Shown piece after piece: positions 53,493-61,512 of a DNA stretch of 64,000 nt (position 1 is its first letter; every line of letters starts with the position of its first letter). The stretch is from NCBI GenBank assembly GCA_001898145.1, contig MKSR01000001.1, positions 173,242 to 237,241 of the forward strand, given 5' to 3'. Under the pieces are notes generated by a model. The model was not told the origin of the DNA. It did no database searches and was given only the letters and a program-made list of their open reading frames with translations. The DNA comes from Dyadobacter sp. 50-39 (GTDB taxonomy: Bacteria; Bacteroidota; Bacteroidia; Cytophagales; Spirosomataceae). A program made the translations under genes and the position numbers.

Positions 53493-53684
53493 CTAGTCGG
53501 ACAGGTTCTGCCGTTTGCCGGACTCCTCAGCGAGCAGTCGATTGAAATACACTTCCAGCGCATCCGAATAAGCCTGCTGCACGGCCTCATCGTGCGTGCC
53601 TGCAAGCAATTCAGATAGTTCATCCGCCGAGAGACGGTTGCTGATCAGCTTTTCAATCAATATTTGAGCCCTTGAAACTGACAT
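53493..53684 (-). CDS. 63-residue protein resembling a FecR N-terminal anti-sigma segment
   Basis: The small protein (MSVSRAQILIEKLISNRL, then LSADELSELLAGTHDEAVQQ) is predicted mostly alpha-helical and has the general pattern of the cytoplasmic N-terminus of FecR proteins: a helix, an acidic LSxxELxELL helix and a third amphipathic helix. It has no membrane segment and no FecR domain. It is placed directly before susC, where a full FecR gene often stands. It could be a remnant of one or an independent soluble regulator. It lacks a recognisable sigma gene nearby. The similarity is by pattern only. Confidence 0.5.
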   Translation of the reverse strand: MSVSRAQILIEKLISNRLSADELSELLAGTHDEAVQQAYSDALEVYFNRLLAEESGKRQNLSD

Positions 53685-53798
53685 CCTGTATGACTGGCGC
53701 GGTATATGAAAGATACTTTACCTCTTCCGTAACGGACTACTACAAGGATTGTCTTTCGTGTTAAATAAATATTATGAAGACTCCAAAAATGGCTTAAA

Positions 53799-55082
53799 TC
53801 AAAGGGAATGAGGCTTTTCAAAGCTGTACAGAATGGTACCGTCGGCCCCTTTCAGCTCTACGTTTTCGAATTCGCACAGGCCGTTGGACATGATGCCCAG
53901 GCCGGTGATAAGCCGCGAGCTCTCCTGGTAAGAACCGGCGTATACCTTCTTCCGGTTGAGGAAAATGGTGACGTTGCGCTGCCTGACGCGGAGTTCCACC
54001 TGCGTGGTTTGCCGCACGTCACATCCGAGAAAACCCAGGTCGGTCGTCTGGCCGCTGATGAATTGCTCGCCCAACTGCATGGAAGCCTCATTAACACACC
54101 CTCCGGGGGTAATTTTTAAAAACAGCGGATAGCGTTGGGTGTAGATTTCGAAGGAAATGTAGGGGCAAAAATTGCTTTTGACCTCCTTCACCCTGGCTGT
54201 CGCGGTAAAGGTAAAATCGTCACTATTGAGCTGCATTTTGCCTGGAAAGAAAGTCGATGTGTACTCCTTTTCCTTAGTGATATCGATTTTGCTGGATAGA
54301 AGGTCGGCCCTGGTCAGCGTCAGGTCACCTGGTGATTGGCCGGGTCTGCGACGGATGTATTCGGGATTACTCGTGGGCTTTTCCTTCGCGAAAAAGAACC
54401 ATCCGTTTGTCGGAATATACACATCGACCGCCCGGATTACCGATTCATTGGCAATCAGTTTGGCGATGTGATAACCCGGCTCATAGTAAATGTCGGTGAG
54501 CGTGTGACTGTCCTGATCAATCCTGATGCGCCGGTTTTTGTCCCATGACTGCTGGATAAAAAAACTGTCGGCGGTGACGCCTTTGACATCGTAGCTGAAC
54601 ACCACCGTGTTGGGAATATCGCTGGTCGTTGTTTTGCGAAATGTAAAGGACGCTTTACCAAAGTCTCCGGGCCGCCTTGAAAGCTGTACGAATGCCGCCA
54701 GGGCAACGGCAATCACGCAGGCCGTCGATACCGCTTTCCAATACCTGGAAAGCCAGCCCCGCCCGCGAGGTGAATGCACCGGCTTGTGTGAATCCGCATC
54801 CGGCAATTCGATAGTCGTTAATGCCCCAATTTTATACTCCTGCCAGTTTCGGAAACCCAGGTAGCGCGAAACGGCGTCGAGCGTGGCGATCTGTGGTGAG
54901 CGGCTGAACCGCCCGCTGGCGAGTCGTTTGATCGTAGTACCGCTCACGAGAATGCCCGTTGCGCGATCAATTTCCTGGCTGATGTGGTCAAAGTCGCGCT
55001 GTGTGAGCGCTTCCGGATCGTGGTAGCCGTTCCTTCTGAAAATCTCGGTCAGGCTCGCTTTGACTATTTCCTGTTCATTCAT
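53799..55082 (-). CDS. membrane-anchored HTH regulator with periplasmic sensor region
   Basis: The 427-residue protein has a cytoplasmic N-terminal region (residues 1-85) with a helix-turn-helix-like block TGILVSGTTIKRLASGRFSRSPQIATLDAVSRYLGFRNWQEY, which recurs in many Bacteroidota sensors. One membrane helix follows at about 116-134 (KAVSTACVIAVALAAFVQL). The periplasmic part contains a PKD-like beta-domain (about 145-240) and a jelly-roll at the C-terminus (DFTFTATARVKEV, VTIFLNRKKVYAG) similar to LamG or DUF1080-type carbohydrate-binding folds. It therefore looks like a one-component transmembrane sensor. ATG at 55082 was chosen as the first before the HTH region. It is upstream of the FecR-like gene and SusC/SusD pair 2 on the same strand. 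Confidence 0.65.
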   Translation of the reverse strand: MNEQEIVKASLTEIFRRNGYHDPEALTQRDFDHISQEIDRATGILVSGTTIKRLASGRFSRSPQIATLDAVSRYLGFRNWQEYKIGALTTIELPDADSHKPVHSPRGRGWLSRYWKAVSTACVIAVALAAFVQLSRRPGDFGKASFTFRKTTTSDIPNTVVFSYDVKGVTADSFFIQQSWDKNRRIRIDQDSHTLTDIYYEPGYHIAKLIANESVIRAVDVYIPTNGWFFFAKEKPTSNPEYIRRRPGQSPGDLTLTRADLLSSKIDITKEKEYTSTFFPGKMQLNSDDFTFTATARVKEVKSNFCPYISFEIYTQRYPLFLKITPGGCVNEASMQLGEQFISGQTTDLGFLGCDVRQTTQVELRVRQRNVTIFLNRKKVYAGSYQESSRLITGLGIMSNGLCEFENVELKGADGTILYSFEKPHSL

Positions 55083-55102
55083 GGCTGCGGATCGAATTTG
55101 TA

Positions 55103-55151
55103 GGCTTTTGCCGGACTTTGACCGGCTTTTGATTACAAAGATCGGCTTTTC
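55103..55151. promoter_or_regulatory. three phased GGCTTTT direct repeats in divergent promoter region
   Basis: GGCTTTTG at 55103-55110 and 55124-55131 and GGCTTTTC at 55144-55151 are spaced 21 and 20 bases apart, about two helical turns. On the minus strand they read CAAAAGCC and flank a -7-like GATCTTTG. They lie between the start of the membrane-anchored HTH regulator and the divergent membrane protein, a good place for an autoregulatory operator. Confidence 0.5.
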
Positions 55152-55186
55152 GGAATCTACCTTCAACTTAAAACCAACCGCAAAAA

Positions 55187-55999
55187 ATGATGAGGATTTC
55201 CATTAAAACCGGCCATGTCCTGTATGGCCTGGCCATGATCGTCTATGGTGTACAACAATTTCTGTACGGCAATTTCCGCGCTGTGCAGCTACCCGCCTGG
55301 CAATCACATCTGCCATTCCTTCCCGCATGGGCCTACGTTACAGGCGCGGGGCTCATCGCGGCAGGCACAGGCATTATTGCCGGCAAAAAAGGCAGGGAAA
55401 TCGCTTTATTGCTGGGCAGCATTTTCCTGTCGCTGTTCCTTTTTGTACAAATCCCTTTTCAGATTTTCGCCGAGCAATACCACCTCCATCTGGCCGTCTG
55501 GACCGATGCCTTGAAGGAACTCGCATTGGCTGGCGGCGCATTTGTCGTGGCCGGCACATCCGGCCGGGGTGTGGCACCACCAGCGGGCATTTTCCGCACA
55601 CTGGACAAGGCCATCCCGTTTGGTCCGATACTGTTTTCCATCACTATGACCAGCTTCGGGATCGACCATTTTCTGTATGCCGAACGGCTAGCCGGTATCG
55701 TGCCGTCCTACATGCCCGACCGGGCTTTCTGGATGTATCTGACGGGCGTCGTCCTCATCGGCTCGGGGTTTTCGATTGCACTCAACATCCGGCGCGGCGC
55801 GGTTGCAGCCTTGTTCAGCGTCACCCTTTTCCTATGGGTTATCCTGCTGCACATTCCCAGGGCTATGGCCGATCCGTCCGGTTCGAGGAGCAATGAAGTG
55901 TCAAGTGTTTTTGATGCACTCGCATTTTGCGGCACCGCGCTGATTATCGCCTCATGCAGTCTGCAAAGGAATATTGGAGAAATATTTGCGAAAGAGTGA
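55187..55999 (+). CDS. integral membrane protein with duplicated four-helix unit (DoxX-like)
   Basis: The 270-residue protein has about eight membrane helices. Two similar halves are visible: GHVLYGLAMIVYGVQQFLYG ... AYVTGAGLIAAGTGIIAG in the first and PILFSITMTSFGIDHFLYA ... MYLTGVVLIGSGFSIAL in the second, so it arose by internal duplication. Each half resembles the DoxX/DUF6790-like four-helix bundle, but I do not recognise the exact family and its role is unknown. It is divergent from the HTH sensor gene with 104 bases between the starts, and is followed by a strong terminator, so it is a single-gene unit. Confidence 0.75.
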   Translation: MMRISIKTGHVLYGLAMIVYGVQQFLYGNFRAVQLPAWQSHLPFLPAWAYVTGAGLIAAGTGIIAGKKGREIALLLGSIFLSLFLFVQIPFQIFAEQYHLHLAVWTDALKELALAGGAFVVAGTSGRGVAPPAGIFRTLDKAIPFGPILFSITMTSFGIDHFLYAERLAGIVPSYMPDRAFWMYLTGVVLIGSGFSIALNIRRGAVAALFSVTLFLWVILLHIPRAMADPSGSRSNEVSSVFDALAFCGTALIIASCSLQRNIGEIFAKE

Positions 56000-56394
56000 A
56001 TTACCTGCAGGGCCCGCCGGATCGGCGGGCTCATTTTTTTTTCAGCAGTTTCGCCCGGCAATTCACTGCCCTTCAACCGCGCGCTTCCTCCCGGCGCTGT
56101 TGAAGCTAACCCGTTCCCTGTCAGCTCAAAGCCAAAACTTAAAACAATCCAATTAGAATATATCAAATTTTTTAATCTATAAATCCGATAGATAATAATC
56201 TTTTTAATTTATTTTTAATACATTTACAAAATATTTAATAATAAAATCTTAACAAAAACCTCATTTTGACCCGTTCTGCGGAATTTAATTTCATAAAATC
56301 AAGTTCAACAAAAATCATTATTAATATCAGCCAGTCAGAACCAATAGAAAATTCCAGGACAGTCAATTTTAAAATCCCCACCAAAGTACAATTC
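56000..56394. other. 395-base AT-rich leader upstream of SusC pair 3
   Basis: After the terminator at 56012-56042 the sequence becomes strikingly AT-rich (about 56150-56260), unlike the GC-rich surroundings. A perfect inverted repeat ATCTAT (56175-56180) / ATAGAT (56188-56193) with a 7-base spacer is inside. It must hold the promoter of the third susC gene, but no clean TTTG-N19-TAnnTTTG pair was found. An in-frame extension of susC from 56266 is rejected because it lacks a signal peptide. Confidence 0.5.
56012..56042 (+). terminator. intrinsic terminator of the membrane protein gene
   Basis: GCCCGCCG (56012-56019) and CGGCGGGC (56023-56030) form a perfect 8-bp stem with a 3-base loop, followed by TCA and eight or more Ts. 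It begins 12 bases after the stop codon. Confidence 0.92.
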
Positions 56395-59300
56395 ATGAGA
56401 ACGAAATTTATCTACTTCATCCTGCTGACCCTGCTTGCGACCGGGCTCACGCATGCGCAGCAGCGGACCATTACCGGTACAGTCACCGACGCTACCGACG
56501 CCAGCGGACTTCCCGGCGCGTCGGTCACCATCAAGGGATCATCCACAGGTACATTGACCGACGCCAATGGGTCGTTCAGCCTGGACGTCAACACCGAATC
56601 GCCCGTGCTGGTGATTTCATTTATCGGCTACCTGACCCAGGAGGTGACTGTGGGCAGCACAGACAAGATCACCGTTGCATTGAAGCAGGACGCTAAAATC
56701 CTCAACGAAGTGGTAGTAACCGCTCTGGGCATCTCACGCGAGAAGCGGGCATTGGGTTATGCCGTCCAGGAGGTAAAAGGCGAGGCATTGCAAACCCGCC
56801 CCACCAATGCATTGAGCGCATTGTCGGGCCGGGTGGCCGGTATGCAGGTGGTATCGTCGGGCGGCAATATGGGCGGATCATCACGCGTGTTGCTGCGGGG
56901 CATCAACTCTATCTCTGGCAACAACCAGCCTTTGTATGTGATCGACGGTACGCCGATCGACAATGCCGACCTCAACAGCGCGACCACCAGCGCGGGGAGC
57001 GGCGGAAAGGATGTGGGCAATATGATCCAGGACCTTAACCCCGACGATATCGAGAATGTGTCCGTACTGAAAGGACCTTCTGCGGCAGCACTTTACGGTA
57101 CCCGTGCAGCGAACGGTGTGATCCTGATCACCACCAAAAAAGGCAAAGAGAATAGCAAAGTGAACATTACGCTGAACACCGGCGTCGAGTTCGAGAACAT
57201 TGTACGGCTTCCCAAGCGCCAGAAGTTGTACGGCGGCGGCTTTTCCAATACATTCCAGAAAGCCAACATCGGCGGCACCGACTACAATATTGTAGAATAC
57301 GCCGTGGATGAAAGCTGGGGCCCTAAACTGGATGGCACACCTGTGCTGCACTGGTACAACCTCGACCCGGAAAACGCAGCCGAATACCTGAAACCGCAGC
57401 CATGGATTTATCCTAAAAACGACGTGCACACCTTTTTTGAAACCGGCGTATCGAATACCAACAGCCTTGCGGTGAGCGGCGGTAATGCGAATTCGACTTA
57501 CCGCATTTCATTCACCAACAAGAATGTAAAAGGTACCGTACCCAATTCTTCGCTGAAACGTAATTCGATCAACTTCTCGGGCTCCACACAGGCGGGCAAG
57601 TTTAAGTTTTACAACAACTTCAACTATATCAAAAACCAGTCGACGGGACGGCCGTGGACGGGCGCTACCAACCGGAACATTATCCTCGAAGCATTCCAGT
57701 GGGGCCAGGTGCAGGTCGACTACGAGAAACTGAAAAATTACAAGCGCGCCGACGGCAGCCAGATCCTCTGGAACCGCTCGGGGTACCAGGATACACCGGC
57801 CGGAGAAGCCGCCAAATTTATCGATAACCCGTACTGGTCGGCTTACCAAAGCTACCTGGAAGAAAACCGCGATCGTTTCTACGGCAACGTGGGCGTGGTT
57901 TACGACGTTAACAGCTGGCTGAAACTGAGCGGAAAAGTGAATGCGGACGTGTATCAGTACCAATACCAGGACCGCATTGCCGTGTATTCGCGGACACAGT
58001 CGCAGTACCAGGAGTATAACAACAATTTCAGCGAGTTCAACTACGAATTGCTTGCGTCGGCGACCAAAAGCTGGGGAGATATTTCCTTGAATGTAAATGC
58101 AGGGGGTAACATCATGAGCCAGCGCCGCCGCATCAGCGACGCGGTGACCCAGGGCGGGCTGATCATTCCTGAGTACTACAATTTGAAAAATGCCAGCTCG
58201 GTGCTCGTCAACTCGAATGCCTACCGCAAGCAGATCAGCTCCATTTTCGGAAGCTTCTCCCTTGGCTGGAAGAGCCTGCTGTTCCTCGACGGAACGCTGC
58301 GTAACGACTGGTCTTCTACCCTGCCGTTGAACCGCAACTCATTTGCATATCCTTCCCTGACGACGAGTCTGATCCTGAGTGAATTGAATGGGGTCAAAGA
58401 CATCAACTGGCTGGATTTCGCCAAAGTGCGGCTAGGCTGGGCACAAGTAGGTAACGATACTGATCCATACCAGCTGCAGCGCGCTTATGAAGCCAGCCAG
58501 TCGTTTGACGGGCTGCCATCGTACAAGTTGCCCGCGCAGCTGAACAACCAGGCACTGAAACCCGAGATTACCAGCTCCTGGGAGGCCGGTCTGAACATCC
58601 AGGCATTGAAGAACCGCATTGGCCTCGACATTACCTATTATGACAATGTAAGCCGCAACCAGATCATCAACATTCCCGTGTCGTCGGCATTTGGCTACGA
58701 CTCCAAGGTGATCAATGCGGGAAAGATCAATAACAAGGGAATAGAAGTGACGCTTACCGGTACGCCGGTCCGCTCGAATGGTTTTGAATGGAATTCAAGC
58801 CTGAACTGGTCGCGTAATCGCAATAAAGTGATTGAACTGGCGCCGGGTGTGAATACTTTCCAGCTGGCGAACAGCCTGGTGACGCTCGTGGCGCGCGAGG
58901 GCCAACCTTACGGGCAGTTGCTCGGCAACGACTTTGTGTACGCTTCCGACGGCCAGAAGGTGATCAAGGCAGATGGTACCTACGAGCGGGCACAGCAACT
59001 TACGCCGCTGGGCAGCGTGCTGCCCAAATACCTCTTCGGTTTCCAGAACAATTTTACCTACAAGAATTTCAACCTGGGCTTCCTCGTTGACGGACGCGTA
59101 GGCGGCAAATTTTTCTCGCAAACCTACAAAGTGGCGATGTACGCCGGTGTGCTGGACAAAACTGCCGCCAACAACATCCGCGAAACAGGCGTTGTACTGG
59201 ACGGTGTGAAAGGAACCGTTACCTACAATGCCGACGGCACCTACCAGGTAACCAACACCACCCAAAACGATACCCGCATTACCGCACAGGCCTGGGCCCG

Positions 59301-59574
59301 TGGCGAATACAGCGGCCCTACCCCGCAGACCATTTTCGACGCGACGTTCGTGAAGCTGCGTGAGATCACATTCGGCTACAACCTGGCACTGAATGCGAAG
59401 GCCGTGAAATCGGTGTATTTCGGGATTTACGGTCGTAACCTGGCTAATATCTACACGGCCAGCAAATATATAGACCCCGAGTTCGCCAACAGCGGCGGTA
59501 ACATCCAGGGCCTCGAAGGCGGTAACATTCCGGTACCTGCCACCTATGGCCTGAACGTAAATGTGAAGTTCTAA
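56395..59574 (+). CDS. SusC/RagA TonB-linked outer-membrane transporter (pair 3)
   Basis: The 1059-residue transporter starts at ATG 56395 with signal peptide MRTKFIYFILLTLLATGLTHAQ. A carboxypeptidase-regulatory-like domain (TGTVTDATDASGLPGASVTI) is followed by the TonB-box region NEVVVTALGISREKR, a plug (YVIDGTPIDNADLNS, VLKGPSAAALYGTRAA) and the barrel ending in TYGLNVNVKF. No STN domain is present. The SusD-like partner starts 10 bases downstream. Together with a GH28 enzyme 2 kb further on, a pectic oligosaccharide is a reasonable guess for the ligand (inference). Confidence 0.95.
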   Translation: MRTKFIYFILLTLLATGLTHAQQRTITGTVTDATDASGLPGASVTIKGSSTGTLTDANGSFSLDVNTESPVLVISFIGYLTQEVTVGSTDKITVALKQDAKILNEVVVTALGISREKRALGYAVQEVKGEALQTRPTNALSALSGRVAGMQVVSSGGNMGGSSRVLLRGINSISGNNQPLYVIDGTPIDNADLNSATTSAGSGGKDVGNMIQDLNPDDIENVSVLKGPSAAALYGTRAANGVILITTKKGKENSKVNITLNTGVEFENIVRLPKRQKLYGGGFSNTFQKANIGGTDYNIVEYAVDESWGPKLDGTPVLHWYNLDPENAAEYLKPQPWIYPKNDVHTFFETGVSNTNSLAVSGGNANSTYRISFTNKNVKGTVPNSSLKRNSINFSGSTQAGKFKFYNNFNYIKNQSTGRPWTGATNRNIILEAFQWGQVQVDYEKLKNYKRADGSQILWNRSGYQDTPAGEAAKFIDNPYWSAYQSYLEENRDRFYGNVGVVYDVNSWLKLSGKVNADVYQYQYQDRIAVYSRTQSQYQEYNNNFSEFNYELLASATKSWGDISLNVNAGGNIMSQRRRISDAVTQGGLIIPEYYNLKNASSVLVNSNAYRKQISSIFGSFSLGWKSLLFLDGTLRNDWSSTLPLNRNSFAYPSLTTSLILSELNGVKDINWLDFAKVRLGWAQVGNDTDPYQLQRAYEASQSFDGLPSYKLPAQLNNQALKPEITSSWEAGLNIQALKNRIGLDITYYDNVSRNQIINIPVSSAFGYDSKVINAGKINNKGIEVTLTGTPVRSNGFEWNSSLNWSRNRNKVIELAPGVNTFQLANSLVTLVAREGQPYGQLLGNDFVYASDGQKVIKADGTYERAQQLTPLGSVLPKYLFGFQNNFTYKNFNLGFLVDGRVGGKFFSQTYKVAMYAGVLDKTAANNIRETGVVLDGVKGTVTYNADGTYQVTNTTQNDTRITAQAWARGEYSGPTPQTIFDATFVKLREITFGYNLALNAKAVKSVYFGIYGRNLANIYTASKYIDPEFANSGGNIQGLEGGNIPVPATYGLNVNVKF

Positions 59575-59584
59575 CCACCTCAAA

Positions 59585-61141
59585 ATGAAAATCATGCAAA
59601 AGTTCATATATCAAAAAGGCATTTTGGCCCTGGGCATCGGCACATTGCTCGCCAGCTGCTCCGACAGCCATTTCGAGGATATCAACAAGGACCCGAACCG
59701 TCCTCAAAACGTGACCACGACAACTATCCTGCTCTCGGCGGAAAAACAGGTGATCGATAATATCCGCAATGAGAACAGCTCGCTGCGCGGATCACAGCTT
59801 TTTGCCCAATATTACAGCCAGAACATTTACAGTGACCAGTCTCGCTACGACATACCACGCTCATATTCAGACACTTATTGGAGCAATGCCTACAAGGCGC
59901 TGAACAACCTCAATGAAATCATCAAATTAAATTCCGATCCGACGACCAGAAACATCGCTGCTGCCGGAACTGCCGGTAGCAATGCCAACCAGATCGCCAT
60001 TGCCCGGATCCTGAAAGCCTATGCTTTCCAGAACCTGACCGACATGTTCGGCAACGTTCCCTACCAATCCTACGGCAATCAGGACCCGGATTTCCAGGCA
60101 TTGCAGCAGGATCCTGAGAACCTGAGCCCTGCGTATGCCAGTCAGCAGAAGATCTACCTGGATGTTCTGAACGAGCTGAAAGCCGCAGGCGACACGCTGA
60201 TCAAGTACAAAACCGCTACGACGTTTGGCAACTACGATGTGATCTACAAGGGCAAGAATGAGCTTTGGGCCAGGTTTGCCAACTCCCTGCGCCTGCGTGT
60301 AGCGACGCGCATCCGCAAGCAACAGCCGGCCGATTCGAAGACGCATTTTGACGACGCATTGGCCAAAGGCGTTTTCACTTCCAATGCCGACAATGCAGTG
60401 TTCAAATACCAGTCGCTTGCGCCGAACGAGGCGCCGCTGTACCGCGCTACCGTTACGGCCAACCGCAAGGATTTCGCCGTATCCCATGTGATCATCAATG
60501 TACTGAAAGGCGAGATCGGAACGGTGAAGGTGCAGGACCCGCGCCTGCCGGTATATGCCGCTAAAAATGCCGCCGGCAATTATGTCGGGCAGCCTTACGG
60601 ATTGCCCGTTGCGGCGGCCGGTTTGCTGACGGCGACCGATGTGAGCCTCCCGGGCGCTTCTGTGAATGCGGCCAACTTCGGAGAGGTATTGCAGGAATAC
60701 GCAGAAGTGGCTTTCCTCATTTCAGAATACAAAAACTGGGACCAGCAGGAATACATCAACGGTGTGACCGCTTCCCTGCAAAAATGGGGTGTCGCGCAAG
60801 CTGACATTACCACATACCTGGCCGCGCTGCCCAAGGCCGATAAAGCCAATGTACTCAACCAGAAATACCTTGCGCTTTACACTCAGGGCGATGAGGCCTG
60901 GGCGGAAATACGCCGCACCGGCTACCCGACCTTCCTCGTCAAACCGGGAGACGTCGTGTGGAGCCGCACCGTGGATGGCAAAACTACCGATTACAAATTC
61001 CAGCCGCTATTCGGCGATGGCGTTCCGCAGCGCTTGTACTACCCGCCCAAAGAGCAAAGCGTGAACCTGGTCAACTACCAAAACTCGGTAAAGGCGCAGG
61101 GGAACGACGATATTACCACGACTTTGTGGTGGAATAAGTAA
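59585..61141 (+). CDS. SusD/RagB-like outer-membrane lipoprotein (SusD-like_2 type, pair 3)
   Basis: The 518-residue protein has a lipobox (IGTLLASCSDSH, Cys near residue 22), the N-terminal family segment INKDPNRPQNVTTTTILLSAEKQV, IARILKAYAFQNLTDMFGNVPY and a C-terminal LYTQGDEAWAEIRRTGYPTFL. It is the SusD-like_2 lid of the SusC encoded just upstream. ATG at 59594 is an alternative start three codons later. A strong terminator follows 18 bases after the stop codon, so the operon contains only these two genes. Confidence 0.94.
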   Translation: MKIMQKFIYQKGILALGIGTLLASCSDSHFEDINKDPNRPQNVTTTTILLSAEKQVIDNIRNENSSLRGSQLFAQYYSQNIYSDQSRYDIPRSYSDTYWSNAYKALNNLNEIIKLNSDPTTRNIAAAGTAGSNANQIAIARILKAYAFQNLTDMFGNVPYQSYGNQDPDFQALQQDPENLSPAYASQQKIYLDVLNELKAAGDTLIKYKTATTFGNYDVIYKGKNELWARFANSLRLRVATRIRKQQPADSKTHFDDALAKGVFTSNADNAVFKYQSLAPNEAPLYRATVTANRKDFAVSHVIINVLKGEIGTVKVQDPRLPVYAAKNAAGNYVGQPYGLPVAAAGLLTATDVSLPGASVNAANFGEVLQEYAEVAFLISEYKNWDQQEYINGVTASLQKWGVAQADITTYLAALPKADKANVLNQKYLALYTQGDEAWAEIRRTGYPTFLVKPGDVVWSRTVDGKTTDYKFQPLFGDGVPQRLYYPPKEQSVNLVNYQNSVKAQGNDDITTTLWWNK

Positions 61142-61158
61142 CTGAATTCCGACTCCGC

Positions 61159-61198
61159 AACAGGCTGCTCACCGTCAAAAGTGAGCAGCCTGTTTTTT
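61159..61198 (+). terminator. intrinsic terminator of SusC/SusD pair 3
   Basis: A perfect 14-bp stem, AACAGGCTGCTCAC (61159-61172) with GTGAGCAGCCTGTT (61181-61194), an 8-base loop, then Ts to 61198. It is a textbook rho-independent terminator. Confidence 0.96.
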
Positions 61199-61220
61199 CG
61201 AATATTCAATTTTCGTGGCC

Positions 61221-61264
61221 TATATTTGTGGTACAACTTTTATCTATTTGTAGAATAAGTTGTA
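61221..61264 (+). promoter_or_regulatory. promoter-like -7 element and 8-bp inverted repeat before the 40-residue gene
   Basis: TATATTTG (61221-61228) fits the -7 consensus TAnnTTTG; a TTTC at 61196-61199 is a weak -33 candidate. Immediately downstream an inverted repeat TACAACTT (61232-61239) / AAGTTGTA (61257-61264) with a 17-base spacer lies across the expected start point and leader. It could be an operator or a leader hairpin. Confidence 0.45.
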
Positions 61265-61279
61265 TTAAAATATTCGGAG

Positions 61280-61402
61280 ATGAAAAAATTTACCCATGAC
61301 GACATCCTGAAAGTGGCCGTTTTCCTGCCGGTGCTGGTGCCGATTTATCTCGCATATGCGTGTTTTAAAGCACTGAAAGCATTACTCGAATTTCAGGACT
61401 GA
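61280..61402 (+). CDS. 40-residue single-span membrane protein
   Basis: An ATG at 61280 opens a 40-codon frame: a short polar start (MKKFTHDDILK), one hydrophobic span (VAVFLPVLVPIYLAYACF, about residues 12-30) and a short polar end. A GGAG stretch lies just before the start codon, and a -7-like element and inverted repeat precede it. It is below the usual length cut-off for gene calling. It follows the terminator of the SusC/SusD pair, so it would be its own transcription unit. Its role is unknown; small one-span proteins like this often modify a larger membrane complex. Confidence 0.55.
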   Translation: MKKFTHDDILKVAVFLPVLVPIYLAYACFKALKALLEFQD

Positions 61403-61512
61403 AAGCCGCGCATAGGCCGCATTCATGCCAGGCTAGCCGGCCCTAAACTGACCGTAGCATTTACTCCACGTATTGAGTATCTGCGATTTAAGACTACTCC
61501 ACGCCGGATTCC

